Source: Bremia lactucae (Eukaryota; Oomycota; Peronosporomycetes; Peronosporales; Peronosporaceae). From it: 64,000 nucleotides of DNA. Position 1 is the stretch's first letter. Each line of letters begins with the position of its first letter. The translations under genes were made by a program, and so were the position numbers. Where the stretch lies: assembly GCF_004359215.1 (NCBI RefSeq), contig NW_027152213.1:1636704-1700703 (forward strand), read 5' to 3'. The notes beneath the pieces were generated by a model. It was given only the letters and a program-made list of their open reading frames with translations, was not told the origin of the DNA and made no database searches. Positions 1 to 10,287 of the stretch are shown here, piece after piece.

Positions 1-227
1 AGAGTTTCGGGACGACGCGTTTGCGTCATCCCAGGTACAGGGGTCTGTACCTGTTGTAATCTCAACAGTTCCGCCTGTTGAGAGCCTTGCTGATTCAGCA
101 AGGCTACTTTTTCCTTCATCTCGTCAAGTTCATGTTGTATGAACTTGGCGACGGTTGAATGGAGGGCATCTCTGTCTAAGTTCGACAGTAATGCCAGGAT
201 TGCATCGTTTCCTACGGATGAACTCAT
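1..227 (-). pseudogene. Family 2 Gypsy gag N-terminus, partial at left edge
   Basis: Read on the minus strand, an ATG at 227-225 opens an uninterrupted frame of about 75 codons to the left edge. It begins MSSSVGNDAILALLSNLDRD and continues as a Gln/Leu-rich coiled-coil-like stretch (KVALLNQQ, ELLRLQQ). The same block, degenerate, recurs on the plus strand at about 1150-1330 and on the minus strand at 43180-43430, so it is a repeated retroelement gag N-terminus, not a host gene. It lies on the same strand as the LTR at 371-813, with a tRNA primer-binding site between them, as expected for the 5' end of a minus-strand LTR element whose body lies outside the window. Confidence 0.6.
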
Positions 228-355
228 TCGTTCAACCGCACTCCTTTCTATATCACTTAGAAAGGAGTAGCTTTCAGGGGAAACGTGATGCGTATTCCCA
301 CTACCATCTAACATGTCCATGTTAAATGTGGGAAGTGTGGTCCTTGGACGGACTA

Positions 356-368
356 CAAAGTGCTACCA
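356..368 (-). other. Primer-binding site of family 2 element
   Basis: Read on the minus strand, CC separates the LTR end from TGGTAGCACTTTG. The reverse complement ends in GTGCTACCA, i.e. a tRNA 3' end with CCA. A longer copy of the site, at 8799-8821, matches GATCGAACTACGAAGTGCTACCA-like tRNA sequence. With CCA removed, nucleotide 73 would be A and nucleotide 72 U. An A1:U72 pair is a hallmark of eukaryotic initiator tRNA-Met, so initiator tRNA is the likely primer (inference). Confidence 0.5.
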
Positions 369-370
369 GG

Positions 371-813
371 TGTAACGGGGCACTGCGACTTGTACTGTTT
401 CAGTACAAGTCCACTTCACACTGCTTCAGATGTGAGTGGTGCCTCTCGTTAGGTGACGTATAGAGGAAGACTTCTCTTTAGGCAAGTTAGCTTAAGAGTG
501 TAAAATGAAAACTGTATTAATATAGTTAAGTGTCTTGTTAATCTATCTTTGTAAATGTTGTCTTAACTATAAACTAATACTAAACATGTAAGTGAATTCT
601 TATCTCTATCTTATCTTGTAACTCTCTTTGATTACTCTTATAGATGATTAGTCTGCGGAATAAAAAGATATAATGGCCTATACCTATTTATGGATAAGAA
701 TTCAGGACATTACTGTATAAAGTAATATCCTCCAAATATTATCTACCTTTTAGATACTATATTAATTAACAACCTTTAAGTGTTAATTTTATGTAACGAT
801 ACACCCCGTTACA
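371..813 (-). repeat. Family 2 LTR, complete, minus orientation
   Basis: The repeat starts TGTAACGGGGCAC and ends CACCCCGTTACA, so it is bounded by TG...CA and a roughly 10-bp terminal inverted repeat. Homologous copies or fragments occur at 855-1115, 7555-7810, 8824-8950, 16222-16523, 46933-47384, 50361-50951 and 60842-60995. Orientation is set by the primer-binding site directly left of it (CTACCAGG, reverse complement CC-TGGTAGCAC) and by the minus-strand gag start at 227. This makes it the 5' LTR of a minus-strand element leaving the window on the left. Confidence 0.7.
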
Positions 814-854
814 ACGCGCGTGGGCCGTCGAAAGGCCTACGAAGTGCTACCAGG

Positions 855-1115
855 TGTAACGGGGCACCCTTTGCTAAAACTGATAACAAAACTAGTCAAC
901 CTAAGCTGATTTCAGTGAAGGTGGGGCGCCTCGACTACTTCACGTATACGACGTGCAGAGGAACGTATTAAGTAGTAAAGAGGTCTTAGCTATCAAAGGT
1001 AAATTCTAAGCATAGAAAAGCGATTGGCGGGGTTGTTTTAAAGTTGAATCAACCAAATAATAGAAATAATATTTTATTGCGTCAATATTACCCAAATTTG
1101 GTAATACTGGAACTA
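855..1115 (-). repeat. Family 2 LTR fragment
   Basis: A second family 2 LTR in the same minus orientation starts TGTAACGGGGCACC just after its own primer-binding-site copy (CGAAGTGCTACCA, 840-852). It is colinear with 46933-47384 for about 250 bp and is then cut off near 1115, where plus-strand gag sequence of the next element begins. The breakpoint is approximate. Confidence 0.6.
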
Positions 1116-1139
1116 TCAAGCCAGCCATTCGCGCCATGC

Positions 1140-2090
1140 TGTTCACTCTGAACACAGATTAACAACATGCAGCCTTAGCCGAGCTCATACAACACGAACT
1201 CGACGGGGCTCAAGGAAAAGTAGCCTTACTTCACCAGCAAAGCTCTCAATACACGGAGGTGTTGAGATAACAGGGTGCTAGACAGTTGGAGCTGTTGAGA
1301 CAGCAGCATTTACATGCTGCTAGCAGGCCGACGCTTCCGCGTCGACTCGAAATCTTTTATAAGAATTCCTTAAGTTTAAGGCAGTCGAAGGTGACTCCCT
1401 TTCGAGATGGTTCGTCGAATTAGACGACGCCATTGAAGCTCGTCGTATAAGTGGTGATGCAACGAAAGTGAAATTTGGCATGTTCAACTTAGTCGGACGT
1501 GCCAAATCTTAGGCTTTAGGGCTCAAGCTGCACGACCCATTGGTTTTTGGGTCGTACGATGTCTTTAAGACTCGGCCAGGCAAATATTTGAGCCGCCACG
1601 AGCCAAAATCAGTGCTGGACCAAGCTCTTGGATTTAAAGCAGGGCAAGGGTGAATTTAACGCTTATGCTCAACATTCACGATACCTCGTAAGTTGTATGG
1701 TGGGTCATTCAATCAATAAGCAAATACAGGAAACTGTATTATAATAAAGTTCACGACCAAGCAATCTCTGTAGCGGAAGAGGAGGACTTCAGCCTTTAAC
1801 AGGCATTCGTCCACTCTGACGCTTATCGTCATCCGAGACGACAAGAAAACAGAGGTCTAGAGCCTATGGACCTCGCGTATGTGGACAGCGAAAAACCTCG
1901 CTCTTTTAGTCACAAACGATTGCAAGAATGCAATCGCTGTCAAAAGACGGGCCACAACGCCTATAAGTGTAGTGTCCCACGCTCAGTGCCGAGAAGCACT
2001 AAGCAAAACGATCGGCCTCCCGCTAGGGACTGCGGAGGGCGCGGCTCCGACACTGTTGTAAATTGCAACGGCGAGGCGGATCGTCAGTAA
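1140..2090 (+). pseudogene. gag of element A with CCHC zinc knuckle
   Basis: Frames on the plus strand give a Gln-rich coiled-coil N-terminus (ELIQHELDG, KVALLHQQSSQ), a middle part homologous to the minus-strand gag at 8219-8665 (FNAYAQHSRYLVSCMVGHSI), and at 1866-2090 an open stretch with CNRCQKTGHNAYKC. That is a retroviral zinc knuckle (C-x2-C-x4-H-x4-C) that binds nucleic acid in Gag. Stops and frameshifts separate the parts, so no complete Gag can be made. It lies upstream of protease and RT as expected. Confidence 0.7.
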
Positions 2091-2219
2091 ACGGACGGGC
2101 GGAGCGCCCTTTTGGTCCAGCAACATCGAAGAAATTTGCAGGCCTTTTGATGGAAGTTGTTCCATACACACAAACATTGTGTGTAACTGCCCCCAGATGA
2201 TGAGGTAAATCTCATCACC

Positions 2220-2500
2220 TTGAAATTAAAAGTGTCAAATATATTGCCACTTAAGGATCTCGTCGATTGTGGGGCGTCGAACAATTTTATTCGGCGCCAA
2301 TCGCTAAAAGATCGCAGGCTCAAGTTCGTTGAGCGCGATATCCCTCGAACAAGGGTGACAGTGCGCCTAGCAACAGGCGCATCTGTAACAGTAAAGAAAC
2401 GTGAAAATGATATCCAATACACGTTAAAGGGTTACAGTACGATATTTATTTCATCGTACTAGATTCATCTGACAAATTTGATGTCATCCTTGGATTACAA
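2220..2500 (+). pseudogene. Retroviral-type aspartic protease of element A
   Basis: An open stretch contains LVDCGASNNFIRR, the degenerate form of the retropepsin active site (usually hydrophobic-D-S/T-G-A-S-x-x-F-I), followed by VRLATGASV and a DVILGLQW-like block near 2490-2510 in another frame. The order active site, then flap-like region, then the conserved I-L-G-M-x-W block matches Gypsy proteases. Here D-C-G replaces D-S/T-G, and the frame breaks near 2462, so it is inactive. Confidence 0.6.
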
Positions 2501-3419
2501 TGGCTCAGAAAGTAAGCCGTGTATAAATTGGCAGCATCAAGTCGTGACAATGCCTGTCTCTCGCTCATCAGATGGCCAACTGATGCACGTATTAAAGCGT
2601 CCACAGGCGTGTGGATGTCCTACGAGGGAGTGCGATGGCCTCACTTGTGGGTCGGTCGTTAGCGTGACTGCACAAGACCTCAGTGTGAGTACCCAACACA
2701 GTGTGGAGTTAGATCCCGACGGCTGTGCACAAGCACAGGCATCGTCGAAGGTCCATCATTTGACTTGGACATAGTCACTGACTGCTGTGCACAAGCACGG
2801 GCAGCGTCGAAGTTCAACCATTCGAATAAGTTTAGTGGTACGAAACAAGGATGGTTGCATAGAAAGCACACCCAAGAAATTTGAAACGCCCGTCTGTAAC
2901 AGTTAGGCTGAAAGTCCTAGATCGACTGGAGTCTATCATAGAGGATCTCGCTATGGTAGTAACCACAACTAGAGGCAGTTGGGGAGGATATTCCCCAAAT
3001 CATTTTTGTGGGAATAAGTCCCCGGAACCTGTGGTTCGAAGGCATCTAGGAATTTTTAGAAATCTGTTTTAAAGAGGAAACTGAGACAATAAATGTCTTA
3101 GTAACCAATGGATCAAGTGTAGGCGCCACTTGATCTGATAGCCCCTTCGAAGTTAATTTCGGAGATCACTCAATTGTCAACGCTAGAACCGAAACGGTTC
3201 TTGCATGATCTGCGTAGTGGCAAAGTCAAGCAGATCTTCCTACTTGTTACAGATGACAACTAAGTGGCCGATATCCGATGGGCAATAATATTTTCTTTGA
3301 ACGAACAAATTCTCAGTAGCTCATCGATGGACGAATGTGTCCTCGATGAGAAGACTCGGATTGAACGTTTACGTCCCAACCTGCGTGTCTTTAAAGACAC
3401 ACCCTCAATATAAAGATTT

Positions 3420-4270
3420 ATTATAATTTAAAGATTTCTTCGCTGAAGCAGTACCGTACGAGTTGCCTAAGGATCAAGGCACTTGATACAAAATCGACCT
3501 AATTCTACGTTCAAAATACTGTGTTGTAAAGCAATGGCTATTGCCTCGTGAACAAGTAATAGCGGTCGACAGATTTTTTGCCAATTGCTTAGCAGCAGGC
3601 TATAGCAGGGAATCAACTTCCAAGATAACTCTCCGACCTTCTGTGTGCGTAAAGCAACTGGAGGGTGGCGGATTGGGAATGCATTCAATAAATTGAGCGC
3701 TGCAAGGTTACCGACTCAAGCGCCGATACCTCGAAAAGACGTAACCATTGATGGTATGTCAAAGTGTACCATCTTTTTCGTCAACAAATCTGATGGATGG
3801 ATTCTATCAGATCCTTATGCGAGAACAGGATATTCCGTTTACAGCAGTAAGCACCCTAAGCGGAATGCTTTGGAGTGGCTATTTATGTCGCAGGGGCTTA
3901 ATTTTGCCCCTGCGACATTCAACAGATGTGTAACCAATCTGTTAGGATCGGTGCGAAATTTGCACCGAATTGGTTGATGGCGTCTTCATTCATAGCAGAG
4001 CTATGAACGGAAAGATGGACGTTAAAGTACGTTGTACCCACGTCCGAAAGGCTTTTACATTTATGCGTAAGCATAAGTTTTATAAACATCTCAAGAAATG
4101 AATATACACTGCAAGCGAAATACCGCCTCTCGGATGCATCGTGGGTAAACACGGTGTAAGCGTTGATCTGAAAAAGCTCAAGGCTATCACCAACTGCCCT
4201 GCGCTAGTTATTAGATAGGGACTGCGAAATTTTCTCGGCTTAGCGGCGTACTTAGACAAGTACCCCCGCA
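3420..4270 (+). pseudogene. Reverse transcriptase of element A
   Basis: Recognisable RT blocks: VRKATGGWRI (about 3640-3675, the R-K-x-G-x-W-R block), IPRKDVTIDGMSKCTIF, and LFMSQGLNFAPATFNR (about 3880-3925, equivalent to the MPFGLxNAPATFQ block). These are followed by the catalytic box in a different register near 3970, reading VDGVFIHS. Gypsy enzymes have YxDD there, so the second catalytic aspartate is changed to glycine. Frameshifts occur on both sides, so the enzyme is dead. Confidence 0.75.
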
Positions 4271-4389
4271 TTCATGCTGAATTGACAGTACATATTTCTT
4301 CTTTGTTGAAGAAAAATGTGAAGTGGTCACGGAACGCTGATTGTAAGCATTCCTTTGAGGGAATCCAGCATAGCTTGATGCAATCGCCA

Positions 4390-4790
4390 ATATTGGCGAT
4401 TGCGGACCAAGACAGACTATTTCAGGATCTATGATGCCAGCGATTTTGGAATTGGCTGTGCGTTGATGCAATATAATCAGTCGCGTCAGCTTTAACCAAC
4501 TAAACGCAATTACCCATTGCATGATATGAAACATCTTGCCATGAAATATGCACTGGCTAAGTTTAGTGTCTATCTCTTTTAAGATAGACCGTTGATTGTT
4601 ATACGGACCATGCGTCTTTACGCAACGGCCGTAAACACTCCAACCGTCTCGCAAAGAATGGTGAGATAGTTATATTTCTTCGCGGAATATAACTTCTCCG
4701 TGGAGTATAAACCAGGACGATTTGATATCGTCGCTGATGCCCTTTTCGCCGGCCCGATTTTGAGCCGGCTGCGCACATCAACAGTTAGCA
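4390..4790 (+). pseudogene. RNase H region of element A
   Basis: Between RT and integrase, in changing frames, are blocks typical of Gypsy RNase H: an S-D-F-G-I-G-C-x-L-M-Q-like segment near 4436-4470, a KNYPLHDxELLAMKYALxKFxVYL-like segment near 4500-4580, a Y-T-D-H-A-S-like segment near 4600, and a V-E-Y-K-P-G-R-x-x-I-V-A-D-A-L-like block near 4697-4742. Stops interrupt every frame. The call rests on order and block similarity. Confidence 0.55.
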
Positions 4791-5049
4791 TAAAGCCATT
4801 GTTGCAAAAATAAGTGTCCCGTCTTCAACATTACTTGAAGACGTTAGAAGAGCTTTTACTGAAGATAAGGTTTTGAAAGGGTTGATTGATTTCCTTAAAA
4901 AACTATCACAACAATCCTTGAAAGGATTGTTGAAAATGAATCGATCCTCAACCCTCACAGGTTTAATGTATTACACAGCCATTGCTGGCGACACACCTCA
5001 TGTCGTCATTCCCACTCCTGATCTTGCTTTTACGCATCATGTATTTGTG

Positions 5050-5790
5050 TCACGATGCACCAATAAGTAGGCATCGTGGTCGTGAGAATACTTATCTCAC
5101 GAAAGTCGCGACTTTTACTGGCCACGCCAGTATGAGTTCGTCCGCAAGTACACACGTGCTTGCAAAGTCTGTCAATGGGTGAAGCCCAGTGCTTCATCCC
5201 GTGCTCCGTTACAATCTCTGCTTGTTCCGGCAGAGTGTTGACAGTCGAATCGATGGACTTCGTCTTCGAGTTTCCCGACGACGATTACAAGAATAATGAT
5301 ATTCTTGTATTTACTGATCGTTTCGGCAAAATAGTACATTGCTGCAGTACCGGAGTCAATCACAACCAAATCCTTTTGACTCCAGGGGTTACGCGGTGAA
5401 CAAATCTCAGATCGAGACCCTAGATTCACGGCGGAATTTTGGCAAACTGTGTTCCAATTACTTTGAACACAGTTGAAAAGGTCAATTTCTGATCATCCTC
5501 ATACAGATGGTCAGATGGAGCGTGCAAATCGTATACACGAAGAGAAACTTTGCGAATACGCTTACTCTTTTACGAGTTGTAGCGAGTTCTTGCCGATGGT
5601 AGAATTTGCCATCAACAACAGTGCATGCTTCTACAAAGCATACACTGTTTTCGAGAACGGCTTACGCTGTTTGAGACTGTCTCTTATTCAAAGGGGGGGC
5701 TCGCTCGAGCAGAAACTTTCTAGCTCTTGCTCATCACGCATTGGCCGTAGGTCAATGCGAAGGATACCCATTTTAATTTAATCAACATTG
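5050..5790 (+). pseudogene. Integrase of element A
   Basis: The zinc-binding region is readable near 5060-5185 (HRGRENTYL, then a C-K-V-C-Q-W-V-K-P block), giving the H...C-x2-C pattern. The catalytic core follows: ESMDFVFEFPDDD (about 5248-5290, first Asp), ILVFTDRFGKIVH, a DHPHTDGQMERANR block near 5497-5540 (equivalent to TDGQTERVNR), and FAINNSACFYKAYTVFENG. Several in-frame stops and shifts are present. A short C-terminal piece continues at 6009-6332. Confidence 0.7.
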
Positions 5791-6008
5791 AAGTGGAAAA
5801 ACTTAGTAAGGACAATAATGCCATTACTGACTTTAATAACGATGCTGAAAGACTCAGCATCCAAAAGAATGATTAAATTGAGAAAATAATGTATTCACCA
5901 AAGGAGTTTGACATCTGCGCAGTGCGAACCGGTCGCACTGAAAATAAAAACATAACCAGGTAAGCAGGTATTGTCTGCTGGCTAGAAAAGCAATGGATCG
6001 CTGATGGG

Positions 6009-6332
6009 GTGGATCGACAGAAACGAAACTCTGACAAAAATGGAAGAACAAACATTCTTCCACTTGATGTTAACGACCTAGTCCTACTGTCTACGATAAA
6101 CCTACCAGAACATGTAGTGACGAATGCGGGCAGTAAAAATCTACTGCCGAGGCATAACGGCCCGTCTCGCGTATTGCACCGCCAAGGCAATGCTACACGA
6201 TTGAGCTGCCTCGAAGGATGCTTTTACGCACCCTACGTTTTAAATTGGGCGTCTCCTCCCGTACCATCAGTACGAGGGATCTTCCGATTCCATAATACAC
6301 CAGAATGGTCTAGGGCATCCGCCAAAGCGTGA
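6009..6332 (+). pseudogene. Integrase C-terminal region of element A
   Basis: A 107-codon open stretch reads ILPLDVNDLVLLSTINLP, then LLPRHNGPSRVLHRQGNATRL. The D-x-V-L-L-S-T...K-x-L-x-x-x-x-x-G-P-x-x-V pattern is the GPY/F-type module following the Gypsy integrase core. A related piece is visible near 48440-48515. Its stop codon at 6330-6332 lies inside the antisense ORF that ends at 6267, so the two converging frames overlap by about 66 bp. Confidence 0.55.
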
Positions 6333-7545
6333 TGGTTCCGAGCCAAATCTTTCTGGTATCAGGGACAGAGTCTGGTTTTCTTGAACCAGACGATCCACTC
6401 TTTCCTCCAAGAAAGAGATATTCTGACGAGCCGTCACCAGCTCGTTTTGAAAGGACTGGTGTGTCGTTTCGTTTACCAGTTGTTCAGTCGCAACCTGCGC
6501 AAAATTTCTCGACTGTTCACGGGAAACATTATCAACCGTCACTGTTAGCTCGCGGCGACGGTATCGCTCTTGATCAATGTCCCTTATATAATAAATGGTG
6601 TGATTCAAATCACGATGTTATTTCGGGTTCGTCGAACTAGGCGAGCTCGACTTCCCCCCCCCCTCCACATCCACTGACGAATTCGAAAGGTGAAAAACGT
6701 TTTCTTGTTGAACGATTCTTAAATCCCCGTGATGTTAAAGGGGTTCGAACGAGTTATCCCGCTCGTTGGCGAGAAGATCCACCCTCTCATGAGAGTTGGG
6801 AGCCACGTTCCTAACTGATGATTGGCGTTTCAGGTCTCGTTCGACAGTACGACGGGGTTCATCCTCCTCGACAGAGGGTCCATGCGCTTCCACACTCGTA
6901 CAAGGATTAGAGATTCTCAATCCCTTCGCGCATCTCACAAGAGATGGGCGTCCTCCATTGAGGGTCCTAAAGAGAGTATGATTCCTAAGGTGCTTGACCG
7001 CATTAGTTCCTCCACTAGAGGCAAGATAACCCTGCCTCTCTAGACAAACAATGCAGCTCGTAGCATGCACCGACGACGGTCCATTTACAACCCGTTCACG
7101 TAACGTCCTTTTTGTCAAGCCAGACCTAGCGGCCTATGCTTTGCACATGCTGTACAAAAGCTTCCCAAGCTTAAAACAAATGAGTGACATCCTTTGGTCG
7201 CTTACATGTGTACCACCGATGCCGATAAGAGGCATCGATAAAAATTCCGTTTCGTCCTCACCAAGCTTGTGAAGCCTGGATGAGTCAACAAAAGGAACAT
7301 AGTAGCGATCGTTGCCATACCAAACCAACGAGTTAGGTTGCCCTTACAGGGCAACCAAGGCTTTGTTCTGGGTGCAATCCGTTAAACATTGCAGTAGCTC
7401 TCCCGTTAGCTCATGTTAACATTAACTCTAACATTACTCTCGGAGTGATTCTTATAATCACTTCGTTTCTGGTGATGCATACTAGCACCACCGGTAGCAT
7501 TCATGCCCAAGTGACCTTTACGATCACTTCGTTCCTGGTGATGCA
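6267..7545 (-). pseudogene. Antisense ORF of family 2 elements (copy A)
   Basis: On the minus strand, between integrase and the 3' LTR, broken frames form one long antisense ORF. From its 5' end: short tandem repeats (HHQER-like units, about 7545-7440), a block matching SSRLHKPGKDE and DVTPLFHAWKAF in the other copies (7328-7134), a middle part with SLVRCAKGLRI (about 6890), and a C-terminal coiled-coil-like region (FQNELVTARQNISFLEERVD; 6608-6267). Copies with the same layout sit at 47540-48364 (+) and 48520-50160 (-). I recognise no known domain. Frameshifts make this copy a pseudogene. Its consistent place and orientation argue that it belongs to the element. Confidence 0.55.
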
Positions 7546-7554
7546 TACTGACAA

Positions 7555-7810
7555 TACATAGCTTGTTAATAATATAATAAATGCAGTAGTAGATAGAAGA
7601 TCGTTACGTTGGAAACTATAATATTGATACAATTTTGCTTTTAACCTTTGAAGCGTTAGAATCTACCTTTAGTAGCTAAGATCTCTTGGCTACTTAGAAC
7701 CTTCCTCTGCACATCGTGTACGTGAAGTAGTCGAGGCGCTCCATCTTCACTGTAATCAGTGTAGGTTGACTAGAACTGTTATTAGTACTAGAAAAGGGTG
7801 CTACGTTACA
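7555..7810 (+). repeat. Family 2 3' LTR fragment of element A
   Basis: Colinear with the 3' half of the LTR at 50361-50951 (shared blocks: a TAATATAATAAATGCAGTAG-like stretch, GTGAAGTAGTCGAGG, GGTTGACTAG). It ends GTGCTACGTTACA at 7810. The 5' half of the LTR is missing. Confidence 0.6.
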
Positions 7811-8218
7811 TAATACACTTCACGCTTATAGTTCACTACCTTTTAATGCAATCCACTACCTTTGATGCAATCCACTACCTTTGTGATGCAATCCACTGCA
7901 ATTTCTAAGTCTAATACATCACACTTATAAATTACTTTTTAAAATAATATCCTTCCCCGAGATATGTCCACTACTAAACATCTGCTATGGTACTACTAGC
8001 CACCCTCACTTGTATTATATAAGCGCTACATCTTCCAAAAGCAAAATTCCGCTTGCAGGTATTGTTAAGAGCCGTTTAATAATGTCTCGCACCTATGGTT
8101 ATGCCGTCACTAATAGCATTCAATTGTAGGAACGATTGTTTGAGTAACGGAGTCCGATTTTTTTACGATCCGCTTCGCCGTTGCGATCTCGCAACAGCGT
8201 TGAATCCGCGTCTCTACG
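7811..8218. repeat. Spacer with short tandem repeat
   Basis: No gene seen. About 7832-7895 holds three or more imperfect copies of a 16-18 bp unit built on GCAATCCACTACCTTT. The rest is AT-rich sequence between two retroelement fragments. Confidence 0.5.
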
Positions 8219-8665
8219 CTAGAGATCGACCTTTTCGCTCAAGTTTTGTAGACCCTGTCCGTGGAATACTTTATAGTGGCCCGTCTTTTGACAACCATTG
8301 CAGTTTTGCAATTGTATGTAACCTGGACAGCGAGGTTTCCTGCTCCCCATATACGAGAGTTTAATAGGTTCTGGAACTCTGTTTTCCTGCCGTCTCGGGT
8401 GACAATACAGAGTGGACAAAATCCTAATTCAGACCGATGTCCTCCTGGTCTGATTCAGAGATCGCTTGGTCTAGCGTCTCTAGTTCAAGCTGGAACAGGT
8501 GAGTCTTCAAAACCTTTATTAAATACAGTTACCTGTGTTTGTTCATCTATTGGATGACACACCATACAGCTTACAAGGTATCGTGTATATTGGGCATAAG
8601 CGTGAAAGTCACCCTTCCCTGGGCGCTAACAGCTGACCTACGTTCAACCGAACTCATGCGTTCGA
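8219..8665 (-). pseudogene. gag fragment of a family 2 element (minus strand)
   Basis: Minus-strand frames show FHAYAQYTRYLVSCMVCHPI (near 8600-8540) and, at 8419-8219, an open stretch PEPIKLSYMGSRKP followed by CNGCQKTGHYKVF, a zinc knuckle whose last Cys is lost. It is homologous to the plus-strand gag at 1640-2000. It lies downstream (on the minus strand) of the LTR/primer-binding site at 8799-8950 and is cut off before protease. Confidence 0.6.
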
Positions 8666-8798
8666 TCCCTCTGCATTTTAAGGTCACTTAAATAAGTGAA
8701 GCTATCACCCGTTGCGTGATAGCCTTCTTGATGGTCTTCAAAGCTCCCTCCTTCATCATCGAACATGTCCATGTTTGAGGGTACGTGCGTAGGCCAGA

Positions 8799-8950
8799 GA
8801 TCGAACTACGAAGTGCTACCAGGTGTTACGGGGCACATTTTGCTAGTTCTGATAACAGTACTAGTCAACCTACACTGATAACAGTGAAATTGGGGTGCCT
8901 CGACTACGTCACGTTCTGCCATGGTCTACTCACACGGTCGCTGCTGAGGA
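8799..8950 (-). repeat. Primer-binding site and family 2 LTR fragment
   Basis: Positions 8799-8821 carry the longest clean primer-binding site in the window, the complement of a tRNA 3' end finishing ...AAGTGCTACCA. Directly right, TGTTACGGGGCAC (8824) starts a minus-oriented family 2 LTR. Similarity to other LTR copies fades after about 8920-8950. The sequence to about 9190 is then unassigned. Confidence 0.5.
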
Positions 8951-9199
8951 AGCGTGGAAGGGAGACACTCGAGTGTTGACTTGAGTGGCTGCGGGTAGTT
9001 TAAAATCACTTGGTATATTTTAGGTAAGCAAGCTAGCTTAGGCTATCGAGCAGAAAGTGAGAGAATCCTAAAGATTTTGACCCTCAAACGTAATAGCAGC
9101 CACTATCTACTCTAGAGAGTAAATCCTTATTAATCCTGACTATCCCAATATTACACATCTATTATCGCACCTAAATGAGAAATACCCCCTGGTGGGTCG

Positions 9200-10097
9200 T
9201 CTGTAAATACACCCACTCAACCACGCTCGAAGCGCACGCGCCGCGTTAACACGCCGCCGGCGCCTAGTGCCTCAGTGGAAACGCCGACAGCTACTGATGC
9301 TGTTGGCGCACTGTTAACTGGGCTTAATGATCTATCCCACTTTCACAGTGAGAATGTAATTCGTCGCTCATTGTTGACTAAAATGAGTTGACACCGCTGT
9401 CATCACCACACAGTAGTGATGACTACAGCGAGCTAATGAGAAAGAATGTTGGCGCTTTATTGCCCCTCCAAACATCACTCATTGCTCTTAACATGGAGAC
9501 AAAAAAATGTTCTCTAATGCTGTCTCGTTGCCTGCGCTGGCTAGCGTAGCGACTATTGATGAGAGCGCTGCCCATAAAAGCGCAGCTGCTTCTCATTTGG
9601 GTAAAACCACAACACCTGTCGTTCAGACCATCATTCACAATAGAATTGACGTAAAAAAGCCTAGGTATATAGCTCCACTGACGGCACGTGATCGTGTCCA
9701 GTCGGTGTCCCGAGCCAGTCGTATCAAACGTGGCCATGTGACGGGTGAAATTCCACTTATACCTCCTCCACCACAATGGTCCCGTATCAACGGGCCAAAA
9801 GCGTCACTCCTAAAGCGCGCAATTCTAAACGCTCATAATTATTATGACGTCTTTAATTCATGGATAATTTAGGTGATATCGCTTGGACGTATTCCTTCTA
9901 TCCCGGTCGTGTTGCGCTCAAATGAAACGCCCGAATAGTATGAGGCGGAATTCACGCGCCGCGTTTTACCGCATTACGATGCGGTGAAACAGAGGTCGTA
10001 GCGAATTAACTTCGCCCGCTTGCGTGTGAAAGAATTCATGGATGGTACTGTACCCCCTGTTTCTTCTCACCACGCTACTCCTGCTAGCCCATTTTAG
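9200..10097 (+). pseudogene. Antisense ORF of family 1 elements (copy D)
   Basis: Plus-strand frames encode a protein homologous to the ORFs at 58903-59868, 44000-46064 and 51113-51960. It has a basic N-terminus (TQPRSKRTRRVNTPPAPS-like), an open middle (9507-9872, with RDRVQSVSRASRIKRGHV and AHNYYDVFNSW), and a conserved tail near 10010-10090 (DGTVPPVSSHHATP). It ends in TAG at 10095-10097, directly next to the pol stop at 10099 on the other strand, so the two ORFs are tail-to-tail with about 1 bp between them. Several stops break it. I recognise no domain. It is rich in Ser/Thr/Pro/Arg. Confidence 0.6.
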
Positions 10098-10098
10098 G

Positions 10099-10287
10099 CT
10101 AGCGATGAGGCCTCAGCTGGTCAGTCACCAAGCCCGGCACGTCAATACGTGGGGTATCGATCGGTTTCCAAGAGTCGAATTTCTTCGGGTATCCCCTCCA
10201 CTGGACGAGAATTTGATACTTTTGCCTCACGGAGCGGTGGTATAGCAACCTTCCAACAAGGAAGCGTTGATTTCCACCCGCAACCAT
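10099..10287 (-). pseudogene. Chromodomain at C-terminus of element D integrase
   Basis: The minus-strand frame reads FLVGRLLYHRSVRQ then KYQILVQWRGYPKKFDSW, and on to IDVPGLV. The Y-x-I-L-V-x-W-x-G-Y-x-x-x-x-x-S-W core is a chromodomain, which in chromoviruses directs integration to modified histones. The same module is visible at 43915-44055 (+), 52140-51990 (-) and 58760-58905 (+). Here it is open to a stop at 10099-10101. Confidence 0.75.

Larger units (their letters stand above)
1130..7810 (+). mobile_element. Family 2 Ty3/Gypsy element A, 5'-truncated, plus strand
   Basis: A degenerate Gypsy element in canonical order: gag with CCHC knuckle (about 1150-2090), aspartic protease (about 2220-2500), reverse transcriptase (about 3420-4270), RNase H (about 4390-4790), integrase (about 5050-5790), integrase C-terminal region (6009-6332), then a 3' LTR fragment (7555-7810). 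RT-RNaseH-IN order is diagnostic of Ty3/Gypsy rather than Copia. Many frameshifts and stops make it dead. Between integrase and the 3' LTR lies an opposite-strand ORF (see 6267-7545). The 5' LTR is missing: gag abuts an oppositely oriented LTR fragment near 1115. Confidence 0.8.
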
